Positions 7,196 through 16,069 of a stretch of 64,000 nucleotides of DNA are shown here, piece after piece. The DNA lies in the NCBI RefSeq assembly GCF_014493765.1, contig NZ_JACTVJ010000027.1, forward strand, positions 1-64,000. Direction: 5' to 3'. The stretch's first letter is position 1; each line of letters starts with the position of its first letter. Below the pieces are notes generated by a model that was given only the letters and a program-made list of their open reading frames with translations, was not told the DNA's origin and searched no databases. This stretch comes from Streptomyces polyasparticus. Its GTDB lineage: Bacteria; Actinomycetota; Actinomycetes; Streptomycetales; Streptomycetaceae. The position numbers were made by a program, and so were the translations under genes.

Positions 7196-8893
7196 ATGAC
7201 GTCCACGGTGCCCACGGCCGTCCAGCACACCTCGGCGACGCAGCCGCCGATCACGATGTTCGGTCCGGACTTCCCTTACGCGTACGACGACTTCCTCGCG
7301 CACCCGGCGGGCCTCGGCCAGATACCCGCGACCGAGCACGGCCAGGAGGTCGCCGTCATAGGCGGCGGTCTGTCCGGCATCATCGCCGCGTACGAGCTGA
7401 TGAAGATGGGCCTCAAGCCCGTCGTGTACGAGGCCGACCAAATCGGCGGCCGGCTGCGCACCGTCGGCTTCGACGGCTGCGACCCCGAACTCACCGCCGA
7501 GATGGGCGCGATGCGTTTCCCGCCGTCCTCCACGGCGCTGCAGCACTACATCGACCTGGTGGGCCTGGAGACCAAGCCGTTCCCCAACCCCCTCGCCGAG
7601 TCCACGCCTTCGACCGTCGTCGACCTCAAGGGCGAGTCGCACTACGCCACTTCGGTGGACGACCTGCCGCAGGTCTACCGGGACGTCATGAACGCCTGGA
7701 ACGCCTGTCTCGAAGAGGGCGCCGACTTCTCCGCCATGAACCGCGCGCTGCGCGAGCGCGACATCCCCACGATCCGCCGGATCTGGGCGCAGCTGGTCGA
7801 GAAGCTCGACAACCAGACCTTCTACGGCTTCCTCTGCGACTCCGAGGCCTTCAAGTCCTTCCGGCACCGCGAGATCTTCGGCCAGGTCGGCTTCGGCACC
7901 GGCGGCTGGGACACCGACTTCCCGAACTCCATCCTGGAGATCCTGCGCGTCGTCTACACCGAGGCCGACGACCACCACCGCGGCATCGTCGGCGGCAGCC
8001 AGCAGCTGCCGCTGCGGCTCTGGGAGCGCACGCCCGAGAAGATCGTCCACTGGGCTTACGGGACCTCGCTGAGCACGCTGCACGAGGGCGGCGAGCCGCG
8101 CCCCGCCGTGACCCGCCTGCACCGCACCGCGGGCAACCGCATCACCGTGACGGACGCGACGGGCGACATCCGTACGTACCGGGCCGCGGTGTTCACCGCG
8201 CAGTCCTGGATGCTGCTCTCCAAGATCGAGTGCGACGACCAGCTGTTCCCGATCGACCACTGGACGGCGATCGAGCGCACCCACTACATGGAGTCGAGCA
8301 AGCTCTTCGTGCCCGTCGACCGTCCGTTCTGGCTGGACAAGGACGAGGTGACCGGGCGCGACGTCATGTCGATGACCCTCACCGACCGGATGACGCGCGG
8401 CACTTACCTGCTCGACAACGGTCCGGACAAGCCGGCCGTCATCTGCCTCTCGTACACCTGGTGTGACGACAGCCTGAAGTGGCTGCCGCTGTCCGCGAAC
8501 GAGCGGATGGAGGTCATGCTGAAGTCGCTCGGCGAGATCTACCCGAACGTCGACATCCGCGGCCACATCATCGGCAACCCGGTCACCGTCTCCTGGGAGA
8601 ACGAGCCCTACTTCATGGGCGCGTTCAAGGCCAACCTGCCGGGCCACTACCGCTACCAGCGGCGCCTGTTCACGCACTTCATGCAGGACCGTCTGCCCGA
8701 CGACAAGCGCGGCCTCTTCCTCGCCGGCGACGACATCTCCTGGACGGCGGGCTGGGCCGAGGGCGCCGTGCAGACCGCGCTGAACGCCGTGTGGGGCGTC
8801 ATGCACCAGTTCGGCGGCGCCACGGACCCGGTCAACCCCGGACCCGGCGATGTCTTCGAGGAGATCGCGCCGGTGGAACTGCCCGAGGACTGA
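7196..8893 (+). CDS. FAD-dependent L-lysine/L-arginine 2-monooxygenase (DavB-like)
   Basis: A 565-residue flavin amine oxidase. The Rossmann motif A-V-I-G-G-G-L-S-G-I-I is at about 53-63, followed by Y-E-A and G-G-R-L-R-T. A C-terminal G-D-D-I-S-W-T-A-G-W-A-E-G-A-V-Q segment binds FAD. The opening I-T-x-F-G-P-D-F-P and H-P-A-G-L-G, and the G-P-G-D-V-F-x-E-I near the end, are shared in order with the lysine 2-monooxygenase DavB. These enzymes oxidatively decarboxylate a basic amino acid to the shortened amide. Streptomyces are known for an arginine 2-monooxygenase activity, so lysine versus arginine is open. Start: ATG at 7196 with AAGGAG upstream; it follows the amidase gene by 63 bp. Confidence 0.9.
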   Translation: MTSTVPTAVQHTSATQPPITMFGPDFPYAYDDFLAHPAGLGQIPATEHGQEVAVIGGGLSGIIAAYELMKMGLKPVVYEADQIGGRLRTVGFDGCDPELTAEMGAMRFPPSSTALQHYIDLVGLETKPFPNPLAESTPSTVVDLKGESHYATSVDDLPQVYRDVMNAWNACLEEGADFSAMNRALRERDIPTIRRIWAQLVEKLDNQTFYGFLCDSEAFKSFRHREIFGQVGFGTGGWDTDFPNSILEILRVVYTEADDHHRGIVGGSQQLPLRLWERTPEKIVHWAYGTSLSTLHEGGEPRPAVTRLHRTAGNRITVTDATGDIRTYRAAVFTAQSWMLLSKIECDDQLFPIDHWTAIERTHYMESSKLFVPVDRPFWLDKDEVTGRDVMSMTLTDRMTRGTYLLDNGPDKPAVICLSYTWCDDSLKWLPLSANERMEVMLKSLGEIYPNVDIRGHIIGNPVTVSWENEPYFMGAFKANLPGHYRYQRRLFTHFMQDRLPDDKRGLFLAGDDISWTAGWAEGAVQTALNAVWGVMHQFGGATDPVNPGPGDVFEEIAPVELPED

Positions 8894-8907
8894 CCGGGTC
8901 CCAAGGC

Positions 8908-9837
8908 TCAGATCCCGGACGCGGCCACGGCTTCGTACACCGCGGCCGCCTGGTCCTTGAGCTCCTCGCCGTCCCGGGCGCCGCTCTGCAGATCGAAGAA
9001 GTAGGTGCCCGGGACGACCTGCGCGTGCGCGGCCAGATCCTCGACGAGCTGGTCGACGCTGCCCTGGAAGGGCTCGCGGTCGTCGCCCTCGTACGGCTTG
9101 TCCTGGAGCCGGGCGTTGATGCGGACGATCACGTCGACCGGTCGCTCGCGGCCGTGCTCGGCGGCCAGGTCCTGCACCTTCCGCCAGGACTCGGCCAGTT
9201 GGGGTGCGCCCATCGCGATCGGCATCCAGCCGTCCGCGCGCAGCACCAGCCGCCGCATCGCGCGCGGGCTGAAGGCCGGCAGGTACACGGGGAGCTGGCC
9301 CGCGGGCTTGGGTCCGACCTCGGACGGCACGATCCGCGTCAGCTCACCCTCGTACGAGACCGGGTCGGGGCCCCAGGCGGCCGCGCACACGTCGAGCAGT
9401 TCGTCGAGGACCTTGCCGCGCCGCTCGAACGGTGCGACGCCCTGGGCCGCGTACTCGTCCACGGCCCAGCCGGTGCCCAGGCCCGCCACCACCCGGCCGC
9501 CGCTCGCGCGGTCCAGAGTGGCGAGCGCGCGGGCGAGTTCGAACGGGATGTGCAGCGGGGCGACCATGACGCTGGTGCCGAGGCGCACCCGGTCGGTCGC
9601 GGCGGCCGCGAGGGTGAGGGAGACCAGCGGTTCGGCGACCGAGCGGTACCCGTCGGGCCAGGGCAGTCCTTCGATGCCGGCCAGGCCCTGCCGCATGGGG
9701 GTGGGGTACAGGACCCGCTCGAAGACCCAGACACTCTCGTAGCCCAAGTCCTCGGCGGCCCGTGCCACCGCGGGGATGTCGCGGCCGATGTCGAACTGCT
9801 TCATCTGCGGGAGCGAAAGACCGAGCCGGATCGCCAT
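8908..9837 (-). CDS. LLM class F420-dependent-type oxidoreductase
   Basis: A 309-residue luciferase-like protein: G-L-S-L-P-Q at the N-terminus, E-S-V-W-V-F-E, R-V-R-L-G-T-S-V and A-G-L-G-T-G-W as in actinobacterial F420-linked members (TIGR03619-like; from memory). It is expected to be a soluble oxidoreductase using F420 or FMN; the substrate is not predictable. Start: ATG at 9837 with AGGAGGTC nearby; the longer frame to 9903 would translate an 18-bp repeat array in the promoter. It converges with the monooxygenase gene with a 14-bp gap and no clear hairpin between them. Confidence 0.85.
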   Translation of the reverse strand: MAIRLGLSLPQMKQFDIGRDIPAVARAAEDLGYESVWVFERVLYPTPMRQGLAGIEGLPWPDGYRSVAEPLVSLTLAAAATDRVRLGTSVMVAPLHIPFELARALATLDRASGGRVVAGLGTGWAVDEYAAQGVAPFERRGKVLDELLDVCAAAWGPDPVSYEGELTRIVPSEVGPKPAGQLPVYLPAFSPRAMRRLVLRADGWMPIAMGAPQLAESWRKVQDLAAEHGRERPVDVIVRINARLQDKPYEGDDREPFQGSVDQLVEDLAAHAQVVPGTYFFDLQSGARDGEELKDQAAAVYEAVAASGI

Positions 9838-9861
9838 ACCTGACCTCCTGGTGGGTGTGCC

Positions 9862-9915
9862 GCGCACAGCATGCCCGCTGCGCACGACATGACTGACGCG
9901 CACAACATGCCTGCC
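9862..9915. repeat. three tandem 18-bp repeats in a promoter region
   Basis: Units start at 9862, 9880 and 9898. All share GCGCAC then a purine-rich trinucleotide then CATG, with a variable tail. The array lies 25-78 bp upstream of the leftward luciferase-like gene, where a promoter is expected. The regular 18-bp spacing could reflect iterated regulator binding or simple slippage. Confidence 0.85.
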
Positions 9916-9949
9916 GTGCCCCGTATTTCACGGGTGACACAGCCCGAGG

Positions 9950-10642
9950 TCAGCGCCACGGCGTCAGCAGGCACCGGCCCACCAGGCCGACCCCGGCGTC
10001 CATCCGCTGGGTGAACTCCTCGGCAAGATCCGGCAGTTCGCGCAGGCTCCACAGGACCCGCGCCGCCGACCACGCCGCCTCCCGTGCGCGCTCCAGGCTC
10101 CAGGAGCCGAGCAGATGCGTGAGCGGATCGGCGACCTGGAGCAGATCGGGTCCCGGCATCAGCTCCTCGCGGATGCGCTCCTCCAGCGTCACGAGGATCT
10201 CGCCGACCCGGTCGAACTCATCCTCGATCATGCGGGGTTCGCAGTCGAGGCTACGACAGGTGTCCACCACGGCCAGCGCAAGATCGTGACCGATGTGCGC
10301 ATTGATGCCCGCAAGGGCGAACTGCAGCGGTCGTACGCCGCGATGGCCCCGGTACTGGAACAGCGGCCGCCAGCACGCGGGCGGCCGGCCCCCTTCCGCC
10401 ACGTGGTCGACCACGTCCAGATAGTGTTCCGCGAAACGGACGTCGAGCGTCTGTGCGGCCACGACGTCGGGGAACGCGCCACTGCGCAGCCGTGAGTCGA
10501 TCTCCTCGGTGACCGCCAGATAGATCCGGTTGAAGACAGCCACGCCGTCCGTCCGCGGCCACCGCTCGTCCAGGGCGCGCATCCGCGACGCGACAGCGGT
10601 GACGTGCGGGGTGTCTGCTGTGATGTGACCGGTCTGCGTCAT
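9950..10642 (-). CDS. DUF5995 family protein
   Basis: A 230-residue soluble protein matching the actinobacterial DUF5995 pattern as I recall it: V-F-N-R-I-Y-L-A-V-T near residue 40, R-F-A-E-H-Y-L-D-V-V-D in the middle, then C-W-R-P-L-F-Q-Y-R and A-L-A-G-I-N-A-H-I-G-H-D-L-A. The conserved His and Asp residues in the helical core suggest a metal-dependent or catalytic site, but the function is unknown. Start: ATG at 10642; upstream extension gives unconserved Pro-rich sequence. It is divergent from the GH6 gene, whose start is 102 bp away. Confidence 0.8.
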   Translation of the reverse strand: MTQTGHITADTPHVTAVASRMRALDERWPRTDGVAVFNRIYLAVTEEIDSRLRSGAFPDVVAAQTLDVRFAEHYLDVVDHVAEGGRPPACWRPLFQYRGHRGVRPLQFALAGINAHIGHDLALAVVDTCRSLDCEPRMIEDEFDRVGEILVTLEERIREELMPGPDLLQVADPLTHLLGSWSLERAREAAWSAARVLWSLRELPDLAEEFTQRMDAGVGLVGRCLLTPWR

Positions 10643-10744
10643 GCACGCAGCGTCCCAGTCGTAGGCTGCGGGGAGGTCCGCCGGGCCGGGAGCTTCGCCG
10701 GATCGGGGGAACGGGGCGCCCGAGGGCCGTGTACGGGAAGAGAA

Positions 10745-11950
10745 ATGGTGGGGGGAGAGGACGTGCAAGGCGGACGCGCGCAGCGCAGGGCCGACCGGGG
10801 CGAGCGCAGACGAGGGCAGCTGCGCAACGGGATGGCGGCCGTGGCCTCGCTGGTCGTCGTGGCCGGCACGGTCACCGGGGTGCTCGCCGACGGCGGGGGA
10901 GCCGCGGACGAGGCCGGCCGGAAGGAGACGCAGGCGCCGACACTGGAGCCGCTGCCCGCGATACCGACGCCCTCGCCGTCCGTGAGCGGGTCGGGGTCAC
11001 CCAAGCCGTCCAAGTCGCCTTCGAAGAAGCCCGGTACGAAGGCTCCCAAGAAGGAGCCGAAGACGTCCACGGCATCCGCGTCCAACGGCCTGTATCTGCA
11101 CGGCCAGTCCCAGGTGCTCGACTGGGTGCGCGCCAACGCCGGCGATCCGCGGCACGCGCAGATCAAGTCGCAGATAGCCGACCGTCCCGCCGCCGTGTGG
11201 TTCGCCGACTACAGCCCGGACACGATCACGTCCCGGGTACGGTCGGTGACCTCGGGCGGTGCCGCGCGGGACCAGGTGCCCACGGTCGTGGCGTACGGGA
11301 TCCCGGACCGGGACTGCGGCGGGCACTCGCAGGGCGGAGCGCCCGACCTCGGGGCGTACGACGCGTGGATCCAGAAGTTCGCGGCGGGCCTCGGCTCCTC
11401 CGAGGTGATCGTGATACTCGAACCCGACTCGCTCGCCCAGTTCGAATGCCTGGACGCCGGTCGGCGCAGTGCCCGCTTCGCCTCCCTCGCGCGCGCGGGT
11501 CGCACCCTGAAGGCCGCCAACCCCAACGCGCGCGTCTACTACGACGCGGGCCATTCGGGCTGGCACTCACCGTCCAAGATGGCCTCCGCGCTGCGTCAGG
11601 CGGGTGCCGCCTCGTCCGCGTCGTCGGACGGCATCTTCACCAACGTCTCGAACTTCCACCGCACCGACGACGAAGTCGCCTACGCGCAGTCCGTCCTGAG
11701 CGCGCTCGGCGGTCCGTCCGGCCTCGGCGCGGTGATCGACACCAGCCGCAACGGCAACGGAGCGCCGCCCGACGGCGAATGGTGCGATCCGGCGGGCCGC
11801 AAGCTCGGCCGCCCGCCGACGCTCTCCACCGGCCGGTCCCGGATCGACGCGTTCCTCTGGGTCAAGCTGCCGGGTGAGTCCGACGGCTGCAAGGGCAAGC
11901 CGGGGACGTTCACGCCGAGTTACGCGTACGACCTGGTGACCGGCAGCTGA
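10745..11950 (+). CDS. secreted/anchored glycoside hydrolase family 6 (cellulase-type)
   Basis: A 401-residue protein: a basic N-terminus, one hydrophobic segment (about residues 33-49) acting as signal or anchor, a Pro/Ser/Lys linker (about 65-105), then a GH6 domain. GH6 signatures are Y-G-I-P-D-R-D-C-G-G (D188, D190) and I-L-E-P-D-S-L (D228, the expected general acid). It should cleave beta-1,4-glucan outside the cell. No carbohydrate-binding module is visible. The ATG at 10745 is used. A GTG at 10763 has a better-placed GGAG and is an equally likely start. Its TGA (11948-11950) directly abuts the stop of the opposing permease gene. Confidence 0.9.
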   Translation: MVGGEDVQGGRAQRRADRGERRRGQLRNGMAAVASLVVVAGTVTGVLADGGGAADEAGRKETQAPTLEPLPAIPTPSPSVSGSGSPKPSKSPSKKPGTKAPKKEPKTSTASASNGLYLHGQSQVLDWVRANAGDPRHAQIKSQIADRPAAVWFADYSPDTITSRVRSVTSGGAARDQVPTVVAYGIPDRDCGGHSQGGAPDLGAYDAWIQKFAAGLGSSEVIVILEPDSLAQFECLDAGRRSARFASLARAGRTLKAANPNARVYYDAGHSGWHSPSKMASALRQAGAASSASSDGIFTNVSNFHRTDDEVAYAQSVLSALGGPSGLGAVIDTSRNGNGAPPDGEWCDPAGRKLGRPPTLSTGRSRIDAFLWVKLPGESDGCKGKPGTFTPSYAYDLVTGS

Positions 11951-13339
11951 TCAGCCCTTGGCGCCCTCGTCGTCGTACCGCGAGGTGCCCTCGTCGAGCA
12001 GCGGCTCGCGGCTCTCCTTCATGTACGCGGGGGCGAACGCGCGCAGCACGTGATAGCCGCTGATCACGACCAGCGTGCCCAGGGCGATCCCGCTGAGCTC
12101 GAAGGTGTCGGTGAACTTCAGGCTGACCCCGCCGGTGCCGATGATGATGCCCGCGGCGGCCGGCACCAGGTTCAGCGGATTGCGCAGATCGACCCGGGAG
12201 TTGATCCAGATCTGGGCGCCGAGCAGCCCGATCATGCCGTACAGGATCACGGTGATGCCGCCGAGCACACCGCCGGGGATGGCGGCGACGATCGCGCCGA
12301 CCTTCGGGCAGAGGCCGAAGAGCAGGGCGAACAGGGCGGCGGCCCAGTAGGCGGCCGTCGAGTAGACGCGGGTCGCGGCCATGACGCCGATGTTCTCCGC
12401 GTACGTGGTGTTCGGCGGGCCGCCGACGGCGGTGGAGAGCATCGAGGCGGCGCCGTCCGCGGAGATCGCGGTGCCCAGCTTGTCGTCGAGGTTGTCGCCG
12501 GTCATCTCGCCGACGGCCTTGACGTGTCCGGCGTTCTCGGCGATCAGGGCGATCACCACGGGCAGTGCGACGAGGATCGCGGACCACTCGAAGGACGGTC
12601 CGTGGAAGTTCGGCAGACCGATCCAGTCGGCCTTGCCGACCGCGGACAGGTCGAGCCGCCAGTGGTCGGTGGCCGCGCCGCCGCCGACCACCGAGTTGAT
12701 CTTCCCGAAGACGCGGTCGAACAGCCACGAGATCCCGTATCCGAAGATCAGGCCGAGGAAGATCGCGATCCGCGCCCAGAAACCGCGCAGGCACACCACG
12801 GCCAAACCGGTGAACAGCATGGTCAGGAGGGCCACCCACTGGTCCTGCGGCCAGTACGTGGAGGCGGTCACCGGCGCCAGGTTGAACCCGATCAGCATGA
12901 CCACTGCACCGGTCACCACCGGCGGCATCGCGGCATGGATGATCCGGGCGCCGAACTTGCGCACCGCGAGACCGACGAGGAACAGCGCGGCACCCACCAC
13001 GAGCACCGCTCCGGTGACCGTGGCGCTGCTGCCGCCCTGCGCCCGGATGACGGCCGCGACGCCCACGAACGACAGCGAACAGCCCAGGTAGCTGGGCACC
13101 TTGCCGCGGGTCGCGAGCAGGAAGATCACCGTCGCGACACCCGACATCATGATCGCGAGGTTGGGGTCGAGACCCATCAGGACGGGCGCGACGAACGACG
13201 CCCCGAACATGGCCACCACATGCTGCGCGCCCAGGCCGAAGGTGCGCGGCCAGGAGAGCCGTTCGTCGGGGCGGACCACCGCGCCGGGCGCCGGGGTGCG
13301 CCCGTCGCCGTGCAGGGTCCAGCGGACGCCGAGATTCAT
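11951..13339 (-). CDS. NCS2-family uracil/xanthine permease
   Basis: A 462-residue membrane transporter with about 14 hydrophobic segments, the NCS2 fold length. The substrate-binding signature A-E-N-A-G-H-V-K-A-V-G is present, followed by G-D-N-L-D and G-G-P-P-N-T-T-Y-A-E-N, which match UraA/PyrP uracil permeases better than xanthine carriers. Function: proton-coupled nucleobase uptake. Start: ATG at 13339, 422 bp from the divergent deacetylase gene. It is convergent with the GH6 gene with no intergenic base: the two stops meet in a TGATCA palindrome. Confidence 0.9.
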   Translation of the reverse strand: MNLGVRWTLHGDGRTPAPGAVVRPDERLSWPRTFGLGAQHVVAMFGASFVAPVLMGLDPNLAIMMSGVATVIFLLATRGKVPSYLGCSLSFVGVAAVIRAQGGSSATVTGAVLVVGAALFLVGLAVRKFGARIIHAAMPPVVTGAVVMLIGFNLAPVTASTYWPQDQWVALLTMLFTGLAVVCLRGFWARIAIFLGLIFGYGISWLFDRVFGKINSVVGGGAATDHWRLDLSAVGKADWIGLPNFHGPSFEWSAILVALPVVIALIAENAGHVKAVGEMTGDNLDDKLGTAISADGAASMLSTAVGGPPNTTYAENIGVMAATRVYSTAAYWAAALFALLFGLCPKVGAIVAAIPGGVLGGITVILYGMIGLLGAQIWINSRVDLRNPLNLVPAAAGIIIGTGGVSLKFTDTFELSGIALGTLVVISGYHVLRAFAPAYMKESREPLLDEGTSRYDDEGAKG

Positions 13340-13761
13340 GGTGGCTGGTCTCTTTCCTCGCGCGGAGCCGTGATGATCCCCGCAATGTTAAGGCGCCGCA
13401 CGTGTGTGCTCTTCTCGACGATTTGTCGGGACCCGCGCAGGTGGCAGGGTGTTTTTCCGGCACGCAACGACGGAGCGGCCGGAACGTTGCGTAATTGGCC
13501 GGATTCAGCGAGTGGCCAAAATATTTTTAGAGGTATGGACCGCCGGGGTGGCTCGTCAGGGCCCTCGTACCGGACTTCTGTGCGGGAAGGGATCTCGCCA
13601 CCTTTCACAGGGCCCCCACATTTCACGCCCCGGACGCCCCACTATGTGATCCGACAGAGCGGGACGCACAGGGGCGACTGCCACACCTGGCCTCCCGCAG
13701 TGGGAAAGGGACATGTCGTCCGGGAGTCGGCACGCCCTTCCGGGGAGGGATCCATTCCGCA
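13340..13761. promoter_or_regulatory. long divergent intergenic region with two dyads and an AT-rich patch
   Basis: This 422-bp non-coding stretch separates the uracil permease from the exopolysaccharide locus. I see a dyad GCAACG (13464-13469) / CGTTGC (13485-13490), a second dyad TTGGCC (13495-13500) / GGCCAA (13514-13519), and an AT-only run at 13518-13527, rare at this GC content. These mark the probable promoter/operator zone of the deacetylase gene and perhaps the permease. No protein-coding gene or known RNA family is recognisable here. Confidence 0.5.
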
Positions 13762-15906
13762 ATGAACCGCAAGCTGCGCAGAGCCGCACTCGCCTTGTCC
13801 ACGGCGTCGCTGGCCCTGGCAACCGTCACACCCTTCGAAGCCGCGGCCGCCGACCCGGTGCCGCGCATCGATCTGAAGATCCTCGTCGTGAGCGACGGGG
13901 GCCCCGCGACGGCCGCGATCGCCGCCGAACTCGACGGGGCCGGCACGCCGTACACGCTCGTGGATCTCAACCGCGCCGACCGTCCGGCCATCAACGCCGC
14001 GTTCCTCTCGGACACCGTCTCCGGACGACCGCGCGCCAAGTTCCAGGCGGTCGTGCTGCCGAACGACAACCCGTTCGGCGAAGGCTCCGCCGAGATGGCC
14101 GCGCTGGCCACGTACGAGAAGAAGTTCGCGATCCCGCAGGTGGACGCCTACACCTACGCGCGCCCCGAGGTGGGGCTCGACTATCCGGCCAACGGCGGCT
14201 ACACCGGCTCGCTCGACGGCGCGAAGGCACAGGTGACCGCCGCGGGGAAGGCCGGTCCCTTCGGCTACCTCGACGGCGCCGTGCCCTTCGAGGACAACTC
14301 GCCGACGGTGGGGGAGAGTTACGCCTTCGCCGCCAAGCCCCTCGCAGGCGCCGACTTCACCTCGTACGTCGAAGTGCCGCTCCCGCAGAGCCAGGAGCGC
14401 GGCACCATCGTCGGCGAGTACCGGCACGACGGCCGGCGCCAGCTCGTCGTGACCTTCGTCTACAACCAGCACCAGCAGCAGTACCGGCTGCTCGCCCGGG
14501 GCATCGTCGGCTGGATGACGCAGGGCGTCCATCTGGGCATGGACCGCAACTACTTCGCGGTGCACGTGGACGACGTCTTCGGCGCGGACGACCGCTGGGA
14601 CACCGTGCTCAACTGCACGCCCGGTGACGTGGACTGCCAGCCCGGGCAGGGCGAGCCGCGGCCGATCCGGATGACGGCCGACGACGCCAAGTACGCGGCC
14701 CAGTGGTCCACGGAGCGGAAGTTCACGCTCGACATGGTCTACAACGGCGGCGGCAGCGTGCGCCACAAGGCGGAGAACGGCGGCTCGGACCCCCTCGGGC
14801 AGCAGCTCATCGCCGACAAGGCCCGCTACCGCTGGGTCAACCACACCTACGACCACCCCTACCTGGGCTGTGTGCAGGACACCTCCGTGGTGCCCTGGGT
14901 GTGCGCGAAGAACACCGACGGCAGCACCAAATGGGTCACCCGTGCGGTGATCGCCGCCCAGATCCGCGACAACCGGACCTGGGGGGTGAACTCCGGACTG
15001 CCGCTGCAGAACGACGAGTTGGTCACCGGAGAGCACTCGGGTCTCAAGACGCTCCCGCAGCAGCCCACCGACAACCCGAACCTCGCGGGCGCCCTCTCCG
15101 ACACCGGCATCCGCAGCCTCGCCTCGGACAACTCGCGCGAGTCGAAGCAGCGCGCCGTCGGACCCGCCCTGACCGTGCCGCGCTATCCGATGAACGTCTT
15201 CTACAACGCGGGCCGCACCGCCGAGCAGATCGACGAGTACAACTGGATCTACACGCGCAAGGCGGACGGCGGCAGCGGAATCTGCGAGACCGCCACCAAC
15301 ACCACCTGCCTCGACGCGCCGCTCGACCCCGCCACCGGCTACACGGACTACATCGTGCCGCTGGAGACGCGGATCGCGCTGTCGCACGCACTGGCCAACG
15401 ATCCGCGCCCGCACTTCATCCACCAGTCCAACCTCGCCGAGGACCGCATCGCCTACCCGGTCCTCAACGCGATCATCGCCGCGTACGAAGGTCTGTACGC
15501 GGACAGCACCCCGCTGGTGAACCTGCGGCAGCGGGACATCGGCGCGGAGCTGACCGAGCGCGCGGCCTGGGACGCCGCCGTCGCGGCGGGCCGGGTCACC
15601 GCCTACCGGATCGGCGACACCGTCACCGTGCAGGCACCGGCCGGGGTGAAGACCACGGCGACCATGCCGGCCGGCACCCGGCAGAACGTGCTCCTGGGCA
15701 CCGCGCCGTTCGGCACCGCCTACGCGGGCTCGCTGTCCGGACGCGTCTCGCCCGCCCCGCTGCAGACCCAGGTCACCCTCACGCTGCCCGGCACGCAGAC
15801 CACGGCGCTCACCACGGAAGCCGCCGAGCCCGTGGCCGAGCCCGCACGCGAGCTGCCGACGCCCAAGGGTGTGCGCCGGCACGTTCCGTACGGCGTCACG
15901 GACTGA
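13762..15906 (+). CDS. secreted Agd3-like (CE18-type) polysaccharide deacetylase
   Basis: A 714-residue secreted protein. Residues 1-30 form a Sec signal peptide ending A-A-A-A-D. Residues 38-230 look like a Rossmann/beta accessory domain (the CBM87 position in Agd3). The central domain has the deacetylase metal and base motif H268-V-D270-D271 and N360-H361-T-Y-D-H365, an H-x3-H pair typical of CE4/CE18 deacetylases. A beta-rich tail follows. In fungi, Agd3 removes acetyl groups from GalNAc of galactosaminogalactan. The downstream PelF-, Sph3- and Ega3-like genes support that role here (inference). GTG/ATG ambiguity is absent: ATG 13762 follows GGGGAGGG. A strong hairpin directly follows the stop. 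Confidence 0.7.
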   Translation: MNRKLRRAALALSTASLALATVTPFEAAAADPVPRIDLKILVVSDGGPATAAIAAELDGAGTPYTLVDLNRADRPAINAAFLSDTVSGRPRAKFQAVVLPNDNPFGEGSAEMAALATYEKKFAIPQVDAYTYARPEVGLDYPANGGYTGSLDGAKAQVTAAGKAGPFGYLDGAVPFEDNSPTVGESYAFAAKPLAGADFTSYVEVPLPQSQERGTIVGEYRHDGRRQLVVTFVYNQHQQQYRLLARGIVGWMTQGVHLGMDRNYFAVHVDDVFGADDRWDTVLNCTPGDVDCQPGQGEPRPIRMTADDAKYAAQWSTERKFTLDMVYNGGGSVRHKAENGGSDPLGQQLIADKARYRWVNHTYDHPYLGCVQDTSVVPWVCAKNTDGSTKWVTRAVIAAQIRDNRTWGVNSGLPLQNDELVTGEHSGLKTLPQQPTDNPNLAGALSDTGIRSLASDNSRESKQRAVGPALTVPRYPMNVFYNAGRTAEQIDEYNWIYTRKADGGSGICETATNTTCLDAPLDPATGYTDYIVPLETRIALSHALANDPRPHFIHQSNLAEDRIAYPVLNAIIAAYEGLYADSTPLVNLRQRDIGAELTERAAWDAAVAAGRVTAYRIGDTVTVQAPAGVKTTATMPAGTRQNVLLGTAPFGTAYAGSLSGRVSPAPLQTQVTLTLPGTQTTALTTEAAEPVAEPARELPTPKGVRRHVPYGVTD

Positions 15907-15909
15907 CCA

Positions 15910-15937
15910 GGAAGGTGCCGCAGGGGCGGCACCTTCC
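15910..15937 (+). terminator. hairpin terminator after the deacetylase gene
   Basis: A perfect 12-bp stem (15910-15921 with 15926-15937) and a 4-nt loop begin three bases after the stop. It probably ends or attenuates the deacetylase transcript before the glycosyltransferase operon, so secreted deacetylase could be set at a different level from the synthesis genes. Confidence 0.85.
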
Positions 15938-16069
15938 CGTACGACCCGCTTCGACGCACCAGCGGTCCGGTGCCGGGGGCCCCGCACTCCCGGCACCGGC
16001 CGTATCGCACACCTGCCGCCACAGGCCCGCCCGGACCCGTGCGCGGCAGACCCCCGGGGGAGCAGAACC

